Shown: positions 1-7,211 of the stretch, one piece after another
Layout of the letters: the number at the start of each line of letters is the position of its first letter
How positions within the stretch are numbered: position 1 is the first letter of the stretch
Source: Actinomycetes bacterium
GTDB taxonomy: Bacteria; Actinomycetota; Acidimicrobiia; Acidimicrobiales; UBA8190
Assembly (NCBI GenBank): GCA_021798135.1
Contig: JAJZYI010000035.1
Span: 1-16,084 of the forward strand
Direction of reading: 5' to 3'
Length of the DNA stretch: 16,084 bases
The notes under the pieces: model-generated
What the model was told of the DNA's origin: nothing
What the model saw: the letters and a program-made list of their open reading frames with translations, nothing else
Databases searched by the model: none
Program-made: the position numbers and the translations under genes

Positions 1-37
1 GTGGCCTGGGGCACGTGCGGGAACGGCGCGCGCCTGC

Positions 38-1114
38 ATGCCGCCGGCCCGCCACCCTGGTGGACCTGCCCCCCATGGCCACCCCGGCGCACCCGTCCCC
101 CATGGCCACCCCGGTGGACCTGCCCCTGCTCGCCACCCTGGCGCACAGGCCCCTGCTCGCCACCCTGGCGACGCGGCGGGCCGTCCCCGCGACCGCGACC
201 CCGGCGGGCAGGACGGCCTCCGCCCCGTCAGGGGCTGGGCCCTGCTGCCAGCGCTGGTGGTCGCCGGTGCGCTGGCGCTCGCCATCGTGGCCGCGTGGCC
301 GACGGCCGCCGGAGCGAGCCCGGGCGTCGCGTCGGGCGCAGGCGTGGCGCCACCGGCGAGCAGCACACCGGGCGCCGGACCGGGTGCCCACCGCGCACCG
401 CTGGAACGCACAGCGGTGAGCGCGAAGGAGGACGCGCTCGCCCGCTTGGTCCCGGTGAGTGCACCGCTGCAGCATCCCACGGTCGCCCGGAGCGGCCCCC
501 TCGCCCCGTCGGCGGTGGCCGGCGCGATGCTCGGGATGGCGACCGTGCAGGCGGCGGTCGAACGCGCCGTGACGCCCGCAGGGTCTGCGACCTGGTCCCG
601 GACGTGGCGCTCCCCCTCTGCCGAACAGGCGGTCGACGTGGCGGCAAGCGAGCGCGACGCTTCGGGCGCCGCGGCCGCCGCGATGCAGGTCGCGACGGGG
701 CTGCGGCGCAGGGACGGGGCGAGGCCGGGTCCAGCCGTGCCGGGCGTGCCCGGGGCCGTCGCCTTCCGGGTCGCGTCGTCCCCGGCCTCGCCCGGGGCCG
801 GCGAGGAGGTCGTGGTCGTGCTGCACGTCGGCGCCGACCTCGCCGTGGTCGCGGTGGACGCGGCCACGCGCGGGCCCGGGGTGCCGGCGATCGTGGGGGC
901 CCAGGCGGTCGTGCTCGCCCAGGCCCAGTACCGGCTGCTCGCCGCGGCGGTCCCGGTGCCCACCACCGGGCGGACACCGGTCCTCGTCGTCGTCGCCGTG
1001 GGCATCGCCGCCCTGCTGGTGCCCGCGGCAGCGGCCCGACGCCGGCGGCTGCACCTGCTGCGACGAGGCGGCGTCAGCCGTCCACGACGGCCAGGTCGCG
1101 CGGCGCGGTGTTGA
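38..1114 (+). CDS. Membrane-anchored protein of unknown function with N-terminal HPG repeats
   Basis: I do not recognise this protein. From the ATG at 38 it has 358 residues. Residues 6-44 are four 9-residue repeats (HPGGPAPHG, HPGAPVPHG, HPGGPAPAR, HPGAQAPAR) plus a partial fifth. One hydrophobic segment lies at about 67-90 (LLPALVVAGALALAIVAAW). A long Ala/Gly/Val-rich region follows, with a second hydrophobic segment at about 314-332 and a basic tail after it (ARRRRLHLLRR). This suggests two membrane passes with the middle region outside and both termini inside, which is inference. The frame has strongly GC-biased third positions and is open back to base 2, so the true start may lie before the window; no clear ribosome site precedes the ATG at 38. 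The last 41 bases overlap the convergent M24 gene. It may be a secreted or envelope protein, but no family assignment is safe. Confidence 0.55.
   Translation: MPPARHPGGPAPHGHPGAPVPHGHPGGPAPARHPGAQAPARHPGDAAGRPRDRDPGGQDGLRPVRGWALLPALVVAGALALAIVAAWPTAAGASPGVASGAGVAPPASSTPGAGPGAHRAPLERTAVSAKEDALARLVPVSAPLQHPTVARSGPLAPSAVAGAMLGMATVQAAVERAVTPAGSATWSRTWRSPSAEQAVDVAASERDASGAAAAAMQVATGLRRRDGARPGPAVPGVPGAVAFRVASSPASPGAGEEVVVVLHVGADLAVVAVDAATRGPGVPAIVGAQAVVLAQAQYRLLAAAVPVPTTGRTPVLVVVAVGIAALLVPAAAARRRRLHLLRRGGVSRPRRPGRAARC
53..170 (+). repeat. 27-bp tandem repeat, four full copies and a partial fifth
   Basis: Imperfect 27-bp units starting CACCCTGG or CACCCCGG repeat in register with the reading frame and encode the HPG motif of the membrane protein. 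Copies alternate between HPGGPAP and HPGAxxP forms. The third base varies while the protein motif is kept, which fits a translated array rather than a noncoding one. Confidence 0.8.
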
Positions 1115-2306
1115 GCACGTCGACCCCGTCGTCGGCCACCACCACGATGTCCTCCAGCCGCATGCCGTAGCGGCCCGGGAGGTAGATGCCGGGCTCGACG
1201 GAGAAGGCGTGGCCGGGCACGAGCTCGGTGCGGTTGCCGGCCACCACGTACGGCGCCTCGTGCTCCTCGATGCCGATGCCGTGCCCCGTGCGGTGGATGA
1301 AGCGCGGTCCCAGGCCCGCATCGGTGATCACCTGCCGGGCGGCGGCGTCGACGGCCTCGGCCCGGACACCCGGCCGCACGGCGGACACGGCGGCGGCCTG
1401 CGCCCGCCGCAGGACGTCGTAGGCGGCGGCGACCTCCGGCGCGGGCGGGCCGACGGTCACCGTCCTGGTGATGTCCGAGCAGTACCCCACGGTGTCGCCG
1501 CCGGGCACCAGCGTGCCGCCGAAGTCGCAGACGACGACGTCGCCGCGCTCGATCGGGCGCTCCCCCGGCTCGTGGTGGGGGCTGGCGCCGTTCGGCCCGC
1601 TGCCGACGATGGCGAAGTTCACCTGGTGGTGGCCGGCGCCGAGCAGCCTCCGGGCGATGTCGGCCGACACCTCCGCCTCGCTGCGGCCGACCATGGGGAC
1701 CTCGCCGCCGGTCACGGCCACGGCCACGGCGTCGGCCGCGGCGGCCGCGGCCCGCAGCGCGGCGATCTCGGCGGCGTCCTTCACCGCCCGCAGCGGTCCT
1801 GTGACCGCAGCGGCGACGACCCACTCGGCGCCGGCGACCGCCTGCTGCAGCGACACCAGCGTCGACGCCCATGCGCGCTCGGATATCCCGAGCCTGGGCG
1901 CCCGCCCTCGGGCCGCGGGAAGGGCCGGCGCCAGCAGCGCGGCCACCAGGGCCACCGGGTCCTCGGTCTCGGCCCACGGCCGCACCACCACGTCCGCGCC
2001 GGCCGGCACCCGCGGCGCCTCGAGCTCGGGCACCACGAGCACCGCGTCGCCCTCGACCGGCAGCACCAGCATGGTCAGCCGCTCCAGGGGCATCGCCCGG
2101 TAGCCGGTCAGCCACGGGAGGTCGGCACCGTGGCTCAGCAGCAGGGCATCCACCTGGCGCTCGGCCATCGCACCGCGCACGGCGCCGAGCCGGCGGCGGC
2201 GCGCCTCGGCCGTCCCGCCCGGTCCGGTGCCGCCCTCCGGCACGGCGGTCGCACCCCCGCCGCCGCCCGTGCCGGCGGGACCGGTCTCCCCGCCCGCCGC
2301 GCCCAC
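1074..2306 (-). CDS. M24-family metallopeptidase (Xaa-Pro aminopeptidase/dipeptidase type)
   Basis: Cytosolic metallopeptidase of the pita-bread (M24) fold; the family usually cleaves Xaa-Pro bonds in peptides. All five metal ligands are visible: D261 (CDFGG), D278 (YCSDITRT), H342 (HRTGHGIG), E371 (EPGIY) and E385 (RLED). The N-terminal creatinase-like domain starts at about residue 36 (RRRRLGAVRGAM). I chose the GTG at 2306 because GAGG sits 7 nt before it and it lies 2 nt after the lipB-lipA stop; the first 33 or so residues are then Gly/Ala-rich and probably disordered. A GTG at 2243 is the alternative. The spacing between the two Asp ligands is 17 residues, longer than the 11-12 usual in the family, because of a short insertion (TLVPGGDT). 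It is the last gene of the lpd-E2-lipoate operon. The exact substrate cannot be told from sequence. Confidence 0.9.
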   Translation of the reverse strand: MGAAGGETGPAGTGGGGGATAVPEGGTGPGGTAEARRRRLGAVRGAMAERQVDALLLSHGADLPWLTGYRAMPLERLTMLVLPVEGDAVLVVPELEAPRVPAGADVVVRPWAETEDPVALVAALLAPALPAARGRAPRLGISERAWASTLVSLQQAVAGAEWVVAAAVTGPLRAVKDAAEIAALRAAAAAADAVAVAVTGGEVPMVGRSEAEVSADIARRLLGAGHHQVNFAIVGSGPNGASPHHEPGERPIERGDVVVCDFGGTLVPGGDTVGYCSDITRTVTVGPPAPEVAAAYDVLRRAQAAAVSAVRPGVRAEAVDAAARQVITDAGLGPRFIHRTGHGIGIEEHEAPYVVAGNRTELVPGHAFSVEPGIYLPGRYGMRLEDIVVVADDGVDVLNTAPRDLAVVDG

Positions 2307-2308
2307 CG

Positions 2309-4216
2309 CTACGCCTCGGGCCCGCTCGTCCCCGGGCCCGCTCCCGCCGGGCCGGACGTGGCGGGCAGCGGCGCACCCGCGTGGCCGACGGCCGCGGCAC
2401 GGTCCGCGGCGGCGTCGTGCCCACCGGCCCGGTCCTGCCCACCGGCCGTGCCGTGCCGACCGACCAGGTCCCGCCCGCCGGCGGCGGCGCGGGCTCCCTG
2501 GCGGGCGTGGTAGCTCGACCGGGCGAGCGGCGCCGCCTCGACGTGCGCGAAACCGAGCGACCGGGCGAGCTCTCCGAGCGCCTCGATCTCGTCCGGCGGC
2601 CACCACCGGGCGACCGGCAGGTGCTGGCGGGTCGGCCGCAGGTACTGGCCGACGGTGACGATGTCGACGCCGACCGCTCGAAGGTCGCGCAGCGCAGCCT
2701 CCATCTCGCCTGCGGTCTCGCCCAGGCCCACCATCAGGCCGGACTTGGTCGTGAGCCCGCGGTCCTTCGCCCGGGCCAGCACGGCCAGGCTGCGGGCGTA
2801 GCCGGCCGAGGGCCGCACGGCCCGCTGCAGGCGGGCCACGGTCTCCAGGTTGTGGTTGAGCACGTCGGGAGCCGCCGACAGGATCGTGGCGAGCGCGCCT
2901 GCGTCGCCCCGGCAATCCGGCACCAGCACCTCCACGGTGGTGGCGGGGCTGCGGCGCCGCACGGCTGCGATCGTCGCTGCGAACGCCGCCGCGCCGCCGT
3001 CGGCCAGGTCGTCGCGGGCGACGGCCGTCACCACCGCGTGCGACAGACCGAGCTCCGCGACGGCCTCCGCCACGCGCTCGGGCTCCTCCGGGTCGAGCGG
3101 GCCGGGCCTGCGGGTGTCGACGAGGCAGAACCCGCAGCTCCGGGTGCACCGCTCCCCGTTGATCATGAACGTCGCGGTGCCGTCGGCCCAGCACTCGAAG
3201 ATGTTCGGGCAGCCGGCCTCCTCGCAGACCGTGACGAGCCCGTGGGTGCGCACCGTGCGGCCCAGCGCCAGGAACGGGTCGCCCATGGTGGCCTGCAGCC
3301 GGAGCCACGGCGGCTTGCGGGCGGACACCGGCAGGCCGGCGTCCGGGTCGACGCCCGCCTGGCGCAGCCGCCGCCGACCCCGCTCGCCGGGCGCCGACGA
3401 CGGCCCGAGCACGACCGCCTGCGGGGCCGCCGGTCGCGGCTGGCCGGCGGTGCCGAGCTGGTCCACCGGTCGCGGCTGGCCGGCCGTGCCGAGCTGGTCC
3501 GCCGCCCGCGCCGACCACGACGGCACGTCCACGTGCTGGTGGTCGACCCCGCGGTCGGTGGCCCACCGAGCGGCGGCGCGAGCCACCAGCAGCTCGGCGA
3601 CCTCCGCCATCTGCAGGTCGACGCCCTCGGCCGCCAGGGACGTGACGGCCTTGTCGGCGATGCCACAGGGCACGATCCGGCCGAACCAGGCGAGATCGGT
3701 GTGGACGTTCAGCGCCAGGCCGTGCAGGGTGCGCCCGCGTGCCACCTTCGTGCCCACGGCGCAGATCTTCCGCGGGTGGCTCCCCCCGGGATCGACCCAC
3801 ACGCCGGGGTAGCCCTCGAGCCGGCCGGCCGTGAGCCCGGCGTCGGCGAGCGTGTCGATGACGACCTGCTCCATGGCGTGCACGTGCCCCGGCACGGCGC
3901 CCGGCCCGAAGGGCACGCTCAGCACCGGGTACACGACGAGCTGGCCGGGCCCGTGGTAGGTGACGTCACCGCCCCGGTCGGTCCGGACGAGCTCGGCGCC
4001 GACCTCCGCCGGGTCGACGAGCACGTTGGCGGGGTCGGCGTGACGGCCCAGCGTGAAGACGTGCGGATGCTCCAGCACCAGCAGGTAGTCGTCGGCGCTG
4101 CGCTCGTGGAGCGCCCGCTGCAAGGCGTAGGCCTCGGCGTACGGGACGCGCCCCAGGACCCGGACGCGAAGCGGCGAGGCGGCTGCGGGCCGCTGGGGTC
4201 GGCGGTCGTCGGGCAC
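2309..4216 (-). CDS. lipB-lipA: LipB-LipA fusion: octanoyltransferase joined to lipoyl synthase
   Basis: One 635-residue frame holds both steps of lipoyl cofactor assembly. Residues about 16-215 are LipB: RGGDVTYHGPG (81-91), Lys157 (GTKVARG) and catalytic Cys184 (IVPCGIADKA). It moves octanoyl from ACP to the lipoyl lysine of E2. Residues about 275-572 are LipA: auxiliary-cluster cysteines 331, 336 and 342 (CEEAGCPNIFEC), radical-SAM cysteines 357, 361 and 364 (CTRSCGFC), and the RSSYHA end motif (566-571). It inserts two sulfurs. The linker (216-275) has two copies of DQLGTAGQPRP. A Gly/Ala/Asp-rich tail of about 63 residues follows LipA. The GTG start at 4216 is 8 nt after the E2 stop and is the only reasonable start; its ribosome site is weak. 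No stop separates the domains. Internal initiation of LipA at the GTG of residue 269 (VLGPSSAPG) cannot be excluded, though no good ribosome site precedes it. Confidence 0.9.
   Translation of the reverse strand: MPDDRRPQRPAAASPLRVRVLGRVPYAEAYALQRALHERSADDYLLVLEHPHVFTLGRHADPANVLVDPAEVGAELVRTDRGGDVTYHGPGQLVVYPVLSVPFGPGAVPGHVHAMEQVVIDTLADAGLTAGRLEGYPGVWVDPGGSHPRKICAVGTKVARGRTLHGLALNVHTDLAWFGRIVPCGIADKAVTSLAAEGVDLQMAEVAELLVARAAARWATDRGVDHQHVDVPSWSARAADQLGTAGQPRPVDQLGTAGQPRPAAPQAVVLGPSSAPGERGRRRLRQAGVDPDAGLPVSARKPPWLRLQATMGDPFLALGRTVRTHGLVTVCEEAGCPNIFECWADGTATFMINGERCTRSCGFCLVDTRRPGPLDPEEPERVAEAVAELGLSHAVVTAVARDDLADGGAAAFAATIAAVRRRSPATTVEVLVPDCRGDAGALATILSAAPDVLNHNLETVARLQRAVRPSAGYARSLAVLARAKDRGLTTKSGLMVGLGETAGEMEAALRDLRAVGVDIVTVGQYLRPTRQHLPVARWWPPDEIEALGELARSLGFAHVEAAPLARSSYHARQGARAAAGGRDLVGRHGTAGGQDRAGGHDAAADRAAAVGHAGAPLPATSGPAGAGPGTSGPEA
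3431..3502 (-). repeat. 36-bp direct repeat, two copies, in the LipB-LipA linker
   Basis: Two adjacent 36-bp units differ at two positions. They encode 12 residues each (DQLGTAGQPRP plus one) within the linker joining the octanoyltransferase and lipoyl synthase domains. The length is a multiple of three, so copy change would keep the fusion in frame. Confidence 0.85.
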
Positions 4217-4224
4217 GGCGGCGC

Positions 4225-5700
4225 TCAGAGCTCGGCCGACCAGTCGTGCCCCGCCAGCATCTCGGTCACGTCGTGCAGGAACGCGGCGGCGTACGCGCCG
4301 TCCACGGCCCGGTGGTCCCAGGTGAGCGAGAGCAGCCCGACCGAGTGGATCGCCACCGCCTCGGTCCCGTCGGGCAGGACCACCGCCACGGGGCGCCGCT
4401 TGACGGTGTCCGTCGAGACGATGCCCACCTGCGGCTGGTTGATGATCGGCCCGGTAATGAGCGTGCCGAACGGGCCCGGGTTGGTGATCGTGAACGTCCC
4501 GCCCGTCAGGTCGTCGGGGCTCAGCCGCTTCGTCCGAGCACGGTCGGCGAGGTCGCGGATCCGCCGGGCCAGGCCGCGGACGGTCAGCTCGTCGGCACCG
4601 TGCACCACCGGAGCCACCAGGCCCTCGAACGACAGGTCCACGGCGATGCCGAGGTTGACGCGCCGGTGCACGACGAGCTCGTCGGCGCCGACCGACGCGT
4701 TCAGGTGCGGCCAGCGGTGCAGCGCCTCGACCGTGGCCCGCGCCACGAACGGCAGGTAGGTGAGGCCGAACCCCTCCTCGGCGCGGAACCGCTCGCCGTG
4801 GTCCCGGCGCACCCGGTCGACCGCCTCGAAGTCGGCCTCGGCGACCACCAGCGTGTGGGCGGACGTCGCCTTCGACCGGACCATGTGCTCGGCGGTGCGC
4901 CGCCGGATGTTCGTGAACGGGACGACCTCGTCCTCGGCACCGGCGGGCGCCGCTGCCACCGGGAGGGCGGGGCCCGGCGCCGCTCGGCCGCCGTTGCCGC
5001 GGCGGGCCGCCTCGGCGGGTGCGCCCCCGGCGCGCCGTGCGTCCACCTCGGCCAGGACGTCGGCCCGGGTGATCCGACCGCCCGGGCCCGTCCCGCGCAC
5101 CTGCGCGGGGTCGATGGCGTTCTCCGCCAGGAGCCGCCGCACCACCGGCGAGAGCAGCAGCGGCGCCCCGGCCGGACCGCCCTCGGCCCCTGCCGCAGCG
5201 GGCTCGGCACGCAGGCCATCCGTCGATGCCGGCCCCGTGACCGGCGGCGCTGCCGGCGACGGCGGCGCCTCGGCGGGTACCGGCGGGGCCGGTTCCGGCA
5301 CTGCGGCCGGTGGCGGAGCGGCCGCGACCGGGGCGGCTGGCGCAGCTCCGGCAGGCGCCGCTCCGGTGGGGGCCGCTTCGGCGGGCGCCTGGGCTGTGGG
5401 CGCCTGGGCTGTGGGCGCCTGTGCTGCGGGCGCCTGTGCTGCGGGCGCCGCGCCGGGGGCCGAGGCGCCCTCGCCGATGACGGCCAGCACCACGCCGACC
5501 TCCACGGTCTCGCCCTCGGGCACCCGGATCTCCGTCAGCGTGCCGGCGGCGGGAGCGGGCACCTCGGAGTCGACCTTGTCCGTCGACACCTCGAAGAGCG
5601 GCTCGTCGCGGGCGACGGCGTCGCCGACGGACTTGAACCACCGGGTGATGGTGCCCTCGGTCACCGTCTCGCCCAGCTGCGGCATGACGACGTCAGCCAA
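4225..5700 (-). CDS. sucB: Dihydrolipoamide acyltransferase, E2 of a 2-oxo-acid dehydrogenase complex
   Basis: Core E2 that carries the swinging lipoyl arm and passes the acyl group to CoA. Domains: one lipoyl domain (about 1-78) with lipoyl Lys42 in STDKVDSE; a long Ala/Pro linker (about 79-178); a peripheral subunit-binding domain (about 181-220, LSPVVRRLLAE); a second linker; and the catalytic domain (about 258-491) with the HRAVDG active site at 463-468. The start is TTG: GGAAGGGGG lies 7 nt upstream, and MADVVMPQLGE is the usual beginning. The first 8 nt overlap the end of lpdA, suggesting translational coupling. With aceE nearby and no 2-oxoglutarate E1 in view, it most likely serves pyruvate dehydrogenase. 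Actinobacteria often share one SucB/DlaT-type E2 between complexes, so the substrate is not settled by sequence. Confidence 0.93.
   Translation of the reverse strand: MADVVMPQLGETVTEGTITRWFKSVGDAVARDEPLFEVSTDKVDSEVPAPAAGTLTEIRVPEGETVEVGVVLAVIGEGASAPGAAPAAQAPAAQAPTAQAPTAQAPAEAAPTGAAPAGAAPAAPVAAAPPPAAVPEPAPPVPAEAPPSPAAPPVTGPASTDGLRAEPAAAGAEGGPAGAPLLLSPVVRRLLAENAIDPAQVRGTGPGGRITRADVLAEVDARRAGGAPAEAARRGNGGRAAPGPALPVAAAPAGAEDEVVPFTNIRRRTAEHMVRSKATSAHTLVVAEADFEAVDRVRRDHGERFRAEEGFGLTYLPFVARATVEALHRWPHLNASVGADELVVHRRVNLGIAVDLSFEGLVAPVVHGADELTVRGLARRIRDLADRARTKRLSPDDLTGGTFTITNPGPFGTLITGPIINQPQVGIVSTDTVKRRPVAVVLPDGTEAVAIHSVGLLSLTWDHRAVDGAYAAAFLHDVTEMLAGHDWSAEL
5383..5450 (-). repeat. 15-bp tandem repeat, four copies, in the E2 linker
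   Basis: Four 15-bp units (two GGGCGCCTGGGCTGT then two GGGCGCCTGTGCTGC on the plus strand) encode AQAPT/AQAPA repeats in the flexible Ala/Pro linker after the lipoyl domain. The pairing of identical neighbours suggests recent duplication by slippage. Confidence 0.85.
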
Positions 5701-7108
5701 CGTGGAGCCCCCTTCCGGTCAGGGCGATCATCGTCTCGCCGAAGGACTCCGACAGGGTGGGGTGTGGCTGGACGAAGGCCGCCACCTCGTCGACCGTGGC
5801 TTCCCAGTTGACCGCCAGGTAGCCCTGGCCGAGCTGCTCGGTCACCCAGGGCCCCACCATGTGGACGCCGAGGACCCGCCCGGCCCGGCCGTCGGGACCC
5901 CGCTCGGCGACGACCTTGACCAGGCCGTCGGTGTCCCCGATGATGCGGGCCCGGCTGTTGCCGCCGAACGGGTCCTTCTTCACCACCACGTCGTAGCCCG
6001 CGGCGCGGGCGGCCGCCTCGGTCATGCCGGCGAACGCCACCTCGGGATGGCTGTAGATGCACCAGGGCACGCGGTCGTAGTCGACCGGCACCACCGGCTC
6101 GCCGAGCATGCCCTTGACCGCCACGATCCCCTCGGCGAAGCCGACGTGGGCGAGCTGCGGGGTGGCCACGACGTCGCCCACGGCCCACACGCCGTCCACC
6201 CCGGTCCGCTGGTAACGGTCGACCTCGACGAAGCCCCGGTCGTCGACCCGGACCCCGGTCCCCTCGGCGAGCAGGCCGGCCGTTGCCGGCCGCCGTCCGA
6301 CGCTCACCACCACGGCGTCCACCGCCACGCTCTGCCCGTCGCCGAACGACACCGTGGTCCCCGTGCCACCGGGCCGGTGGCCGGAGACCTGCACGCCCGT
6401 GTGCACGTCGATGCCCCGCCGCCGGAAGGCACGCGACACCGCGGCGACGACGTCGTCGTCGCAGCCCGGGAGCAGCGTGCTCATCGCCTCGAGCACGGTC
6501 ACCTGGACGCCGAGGTCGGCGAACATCGACGCGAACTCGCAGCCGATCGCCCCGCCGCCGATCACCGCGACCGAACCGGGCAGGCGGTCGAGGTCGAGCA
6601 CCTCGTCGGAGGTGAGCACGATGGTGCCGTCGACGTCGAAGCCCGGGATCGTGCGGGGCACCGAGCCCGCGGCGAGCACCACGTCGCGACCGGTCAGCTC
6701 CTCGACGCCGTCGGGCCCCTCGACACGCACGCGGCGGTCGGCCAGCAGCGTGCCCGTCCCGGTGATCGTGGTGATCCCCCGGCCCTTCATCAGGCCGGCG
6801 AGGCCACGGTGGTTCTGGTCCACGACCTTCTGCTTGCGCGCCTGGCTGACGGCGAAGTCGACCGCCGGCTGCTCCGCCTGGACCCCGAACTCCTTGGCTC
6901 CGGCCACGGTCCGGTAGACGGCCGCCGTCTCCAGGAACTCCTTGGCCGGGATGCACCCGCGGTGCAGGCACGTGCCGCCGACCTTGTCCTTCTCCACCAC
7001 GGCCACCTGCAGCGCGGCTGACGCCGCGTACAGGGCGGTGGCATACCCACCGGGGCCACCACCGATCACGACCACGTCGAACGCTCGCCCCTCGGCCGTG
7101 GGGACCAC
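5693..7108 (-). CDS. lpdA: Dihydrolipoyl dehydrogenase (E3)
   Basis: FAD- and NAD-dependent flavoprotein of 471 residues that reoxidises dihydrolipoamide on E2. Visible motifs: the FAD-binding GGGPGG (16-21), the redox disulfide Cys47/Cys52 in GGTCLHRGC, an NAD-binding GGGAIGCEFA, the second FAD motif VWAVGD, and the catalytic His449/Glu454 pair in HPTLSE at the C terminus. Length is normal for the family. The start is GTG; no other in-frame start lies upstream. An AAGGAG touches the GTG directly, which is closer than a working ribosome site normally is, so initiation here is somewhat unclear. It is the first gene of the operon and overlaps the E2 gene by 8 nt. The bulk of the protein is certain. 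Confidence 0.95.
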   Translation of the reverse strand: MVPTAEGRAFDVVVIGGGPGGYATALYAASAALQVAVVEKDKVGGTCLHRGCIPAKEFLETAAVYRTVAGAKEFGVQAEQPAVDFAVSQARKQKVVDQNHRGLAGLMKGRGITTITGTGTLLADRRVRVEGPDGVEELTGRDVVLAAGSVPRTIPGFDVDGTIVLTSDEVLDLDRLPGSVAVIGGGAIGCEFASMFADLGVQVTVLEAMSTLLPGCDDDVVAAVSRAFRRRGIDVHTGVQVSGHRPGGTGTTVSFGDGQSVAVDAVVVSVGRRPATAGLLAEGTGVRVDDRGFVEVDRYQRTGVDGVWAVGDVVATPQLAHVGFAEGIVAVKGMLGEPVVPVDYDRVPWCIYSHPEVAFAGMTEAAARAAGYDVVVKKDPFGGNSRARIIGDTDGLVKVVAERGPDGRAGRVLGVHMVGPWVTEQLGQGYLAVNWEATVDEVAAFVQPHPTLSESFGETMIALTGRGLHVG

Positions 7109-7160
7109 CTCCTTGTTGCCACCAGGGATGCTGGCCCCGGCACTGGCCGGCGCCGGGGTC

Positions 7161-7197
7161 GCCCGCGCCGGCCAGCCTAACGGCCGCCGGCGCGGGC
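7161..7197 (-). terminator. GC-rich hairpin between SDR and lpdA
   Basis: A perfect 12-bp inverted repeat (GCCCGCGCCGGC and its complement) encloses a 13-nt loop in the gap after the SDR stop. It has no T tract on either side, so it would be a GC-type terminator or pause for the SDR transcript. The loop, read on the minus strand, contains TAGGCT (7174-7179), a possible -10 box for lpdA that would give a leader of about 59 nt; this second role is a guess. Confidence 0.5.
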
Positions 7198-7211
7198 CGA
7201 ACCCCGGTCGA

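Noticed and set aside
228..977. Minus-strand open frame of 249 codons opposite the membrane protein
   Set aside because: Almost wholly Arg, Pro and Ala, as expected of an antisense frame in GC-rich DNA, with no ribosome site or domain.
2307..3800. Extension of the M24 frame upstream through lipA
   Set aside because: The extension reads lipA in the wrong frame and the GTG at 2306 has a good ribosome site.
1871..4759. A long plus-strand open frame opposite M24, lipB-lipA and E2
   Set aside because: Antisense to three genes with complete catalytic motifs; the translation is Arg/Pro/Ala-rich with no family features.
4217..5641. Extension of the lipB-lipA frame upstream through the E2 gene to give a 1110-codon frame
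   Set aside because: The upstream part is an out-of-frame reading of E2; LipB similarity begins right after the GTG at 4216.
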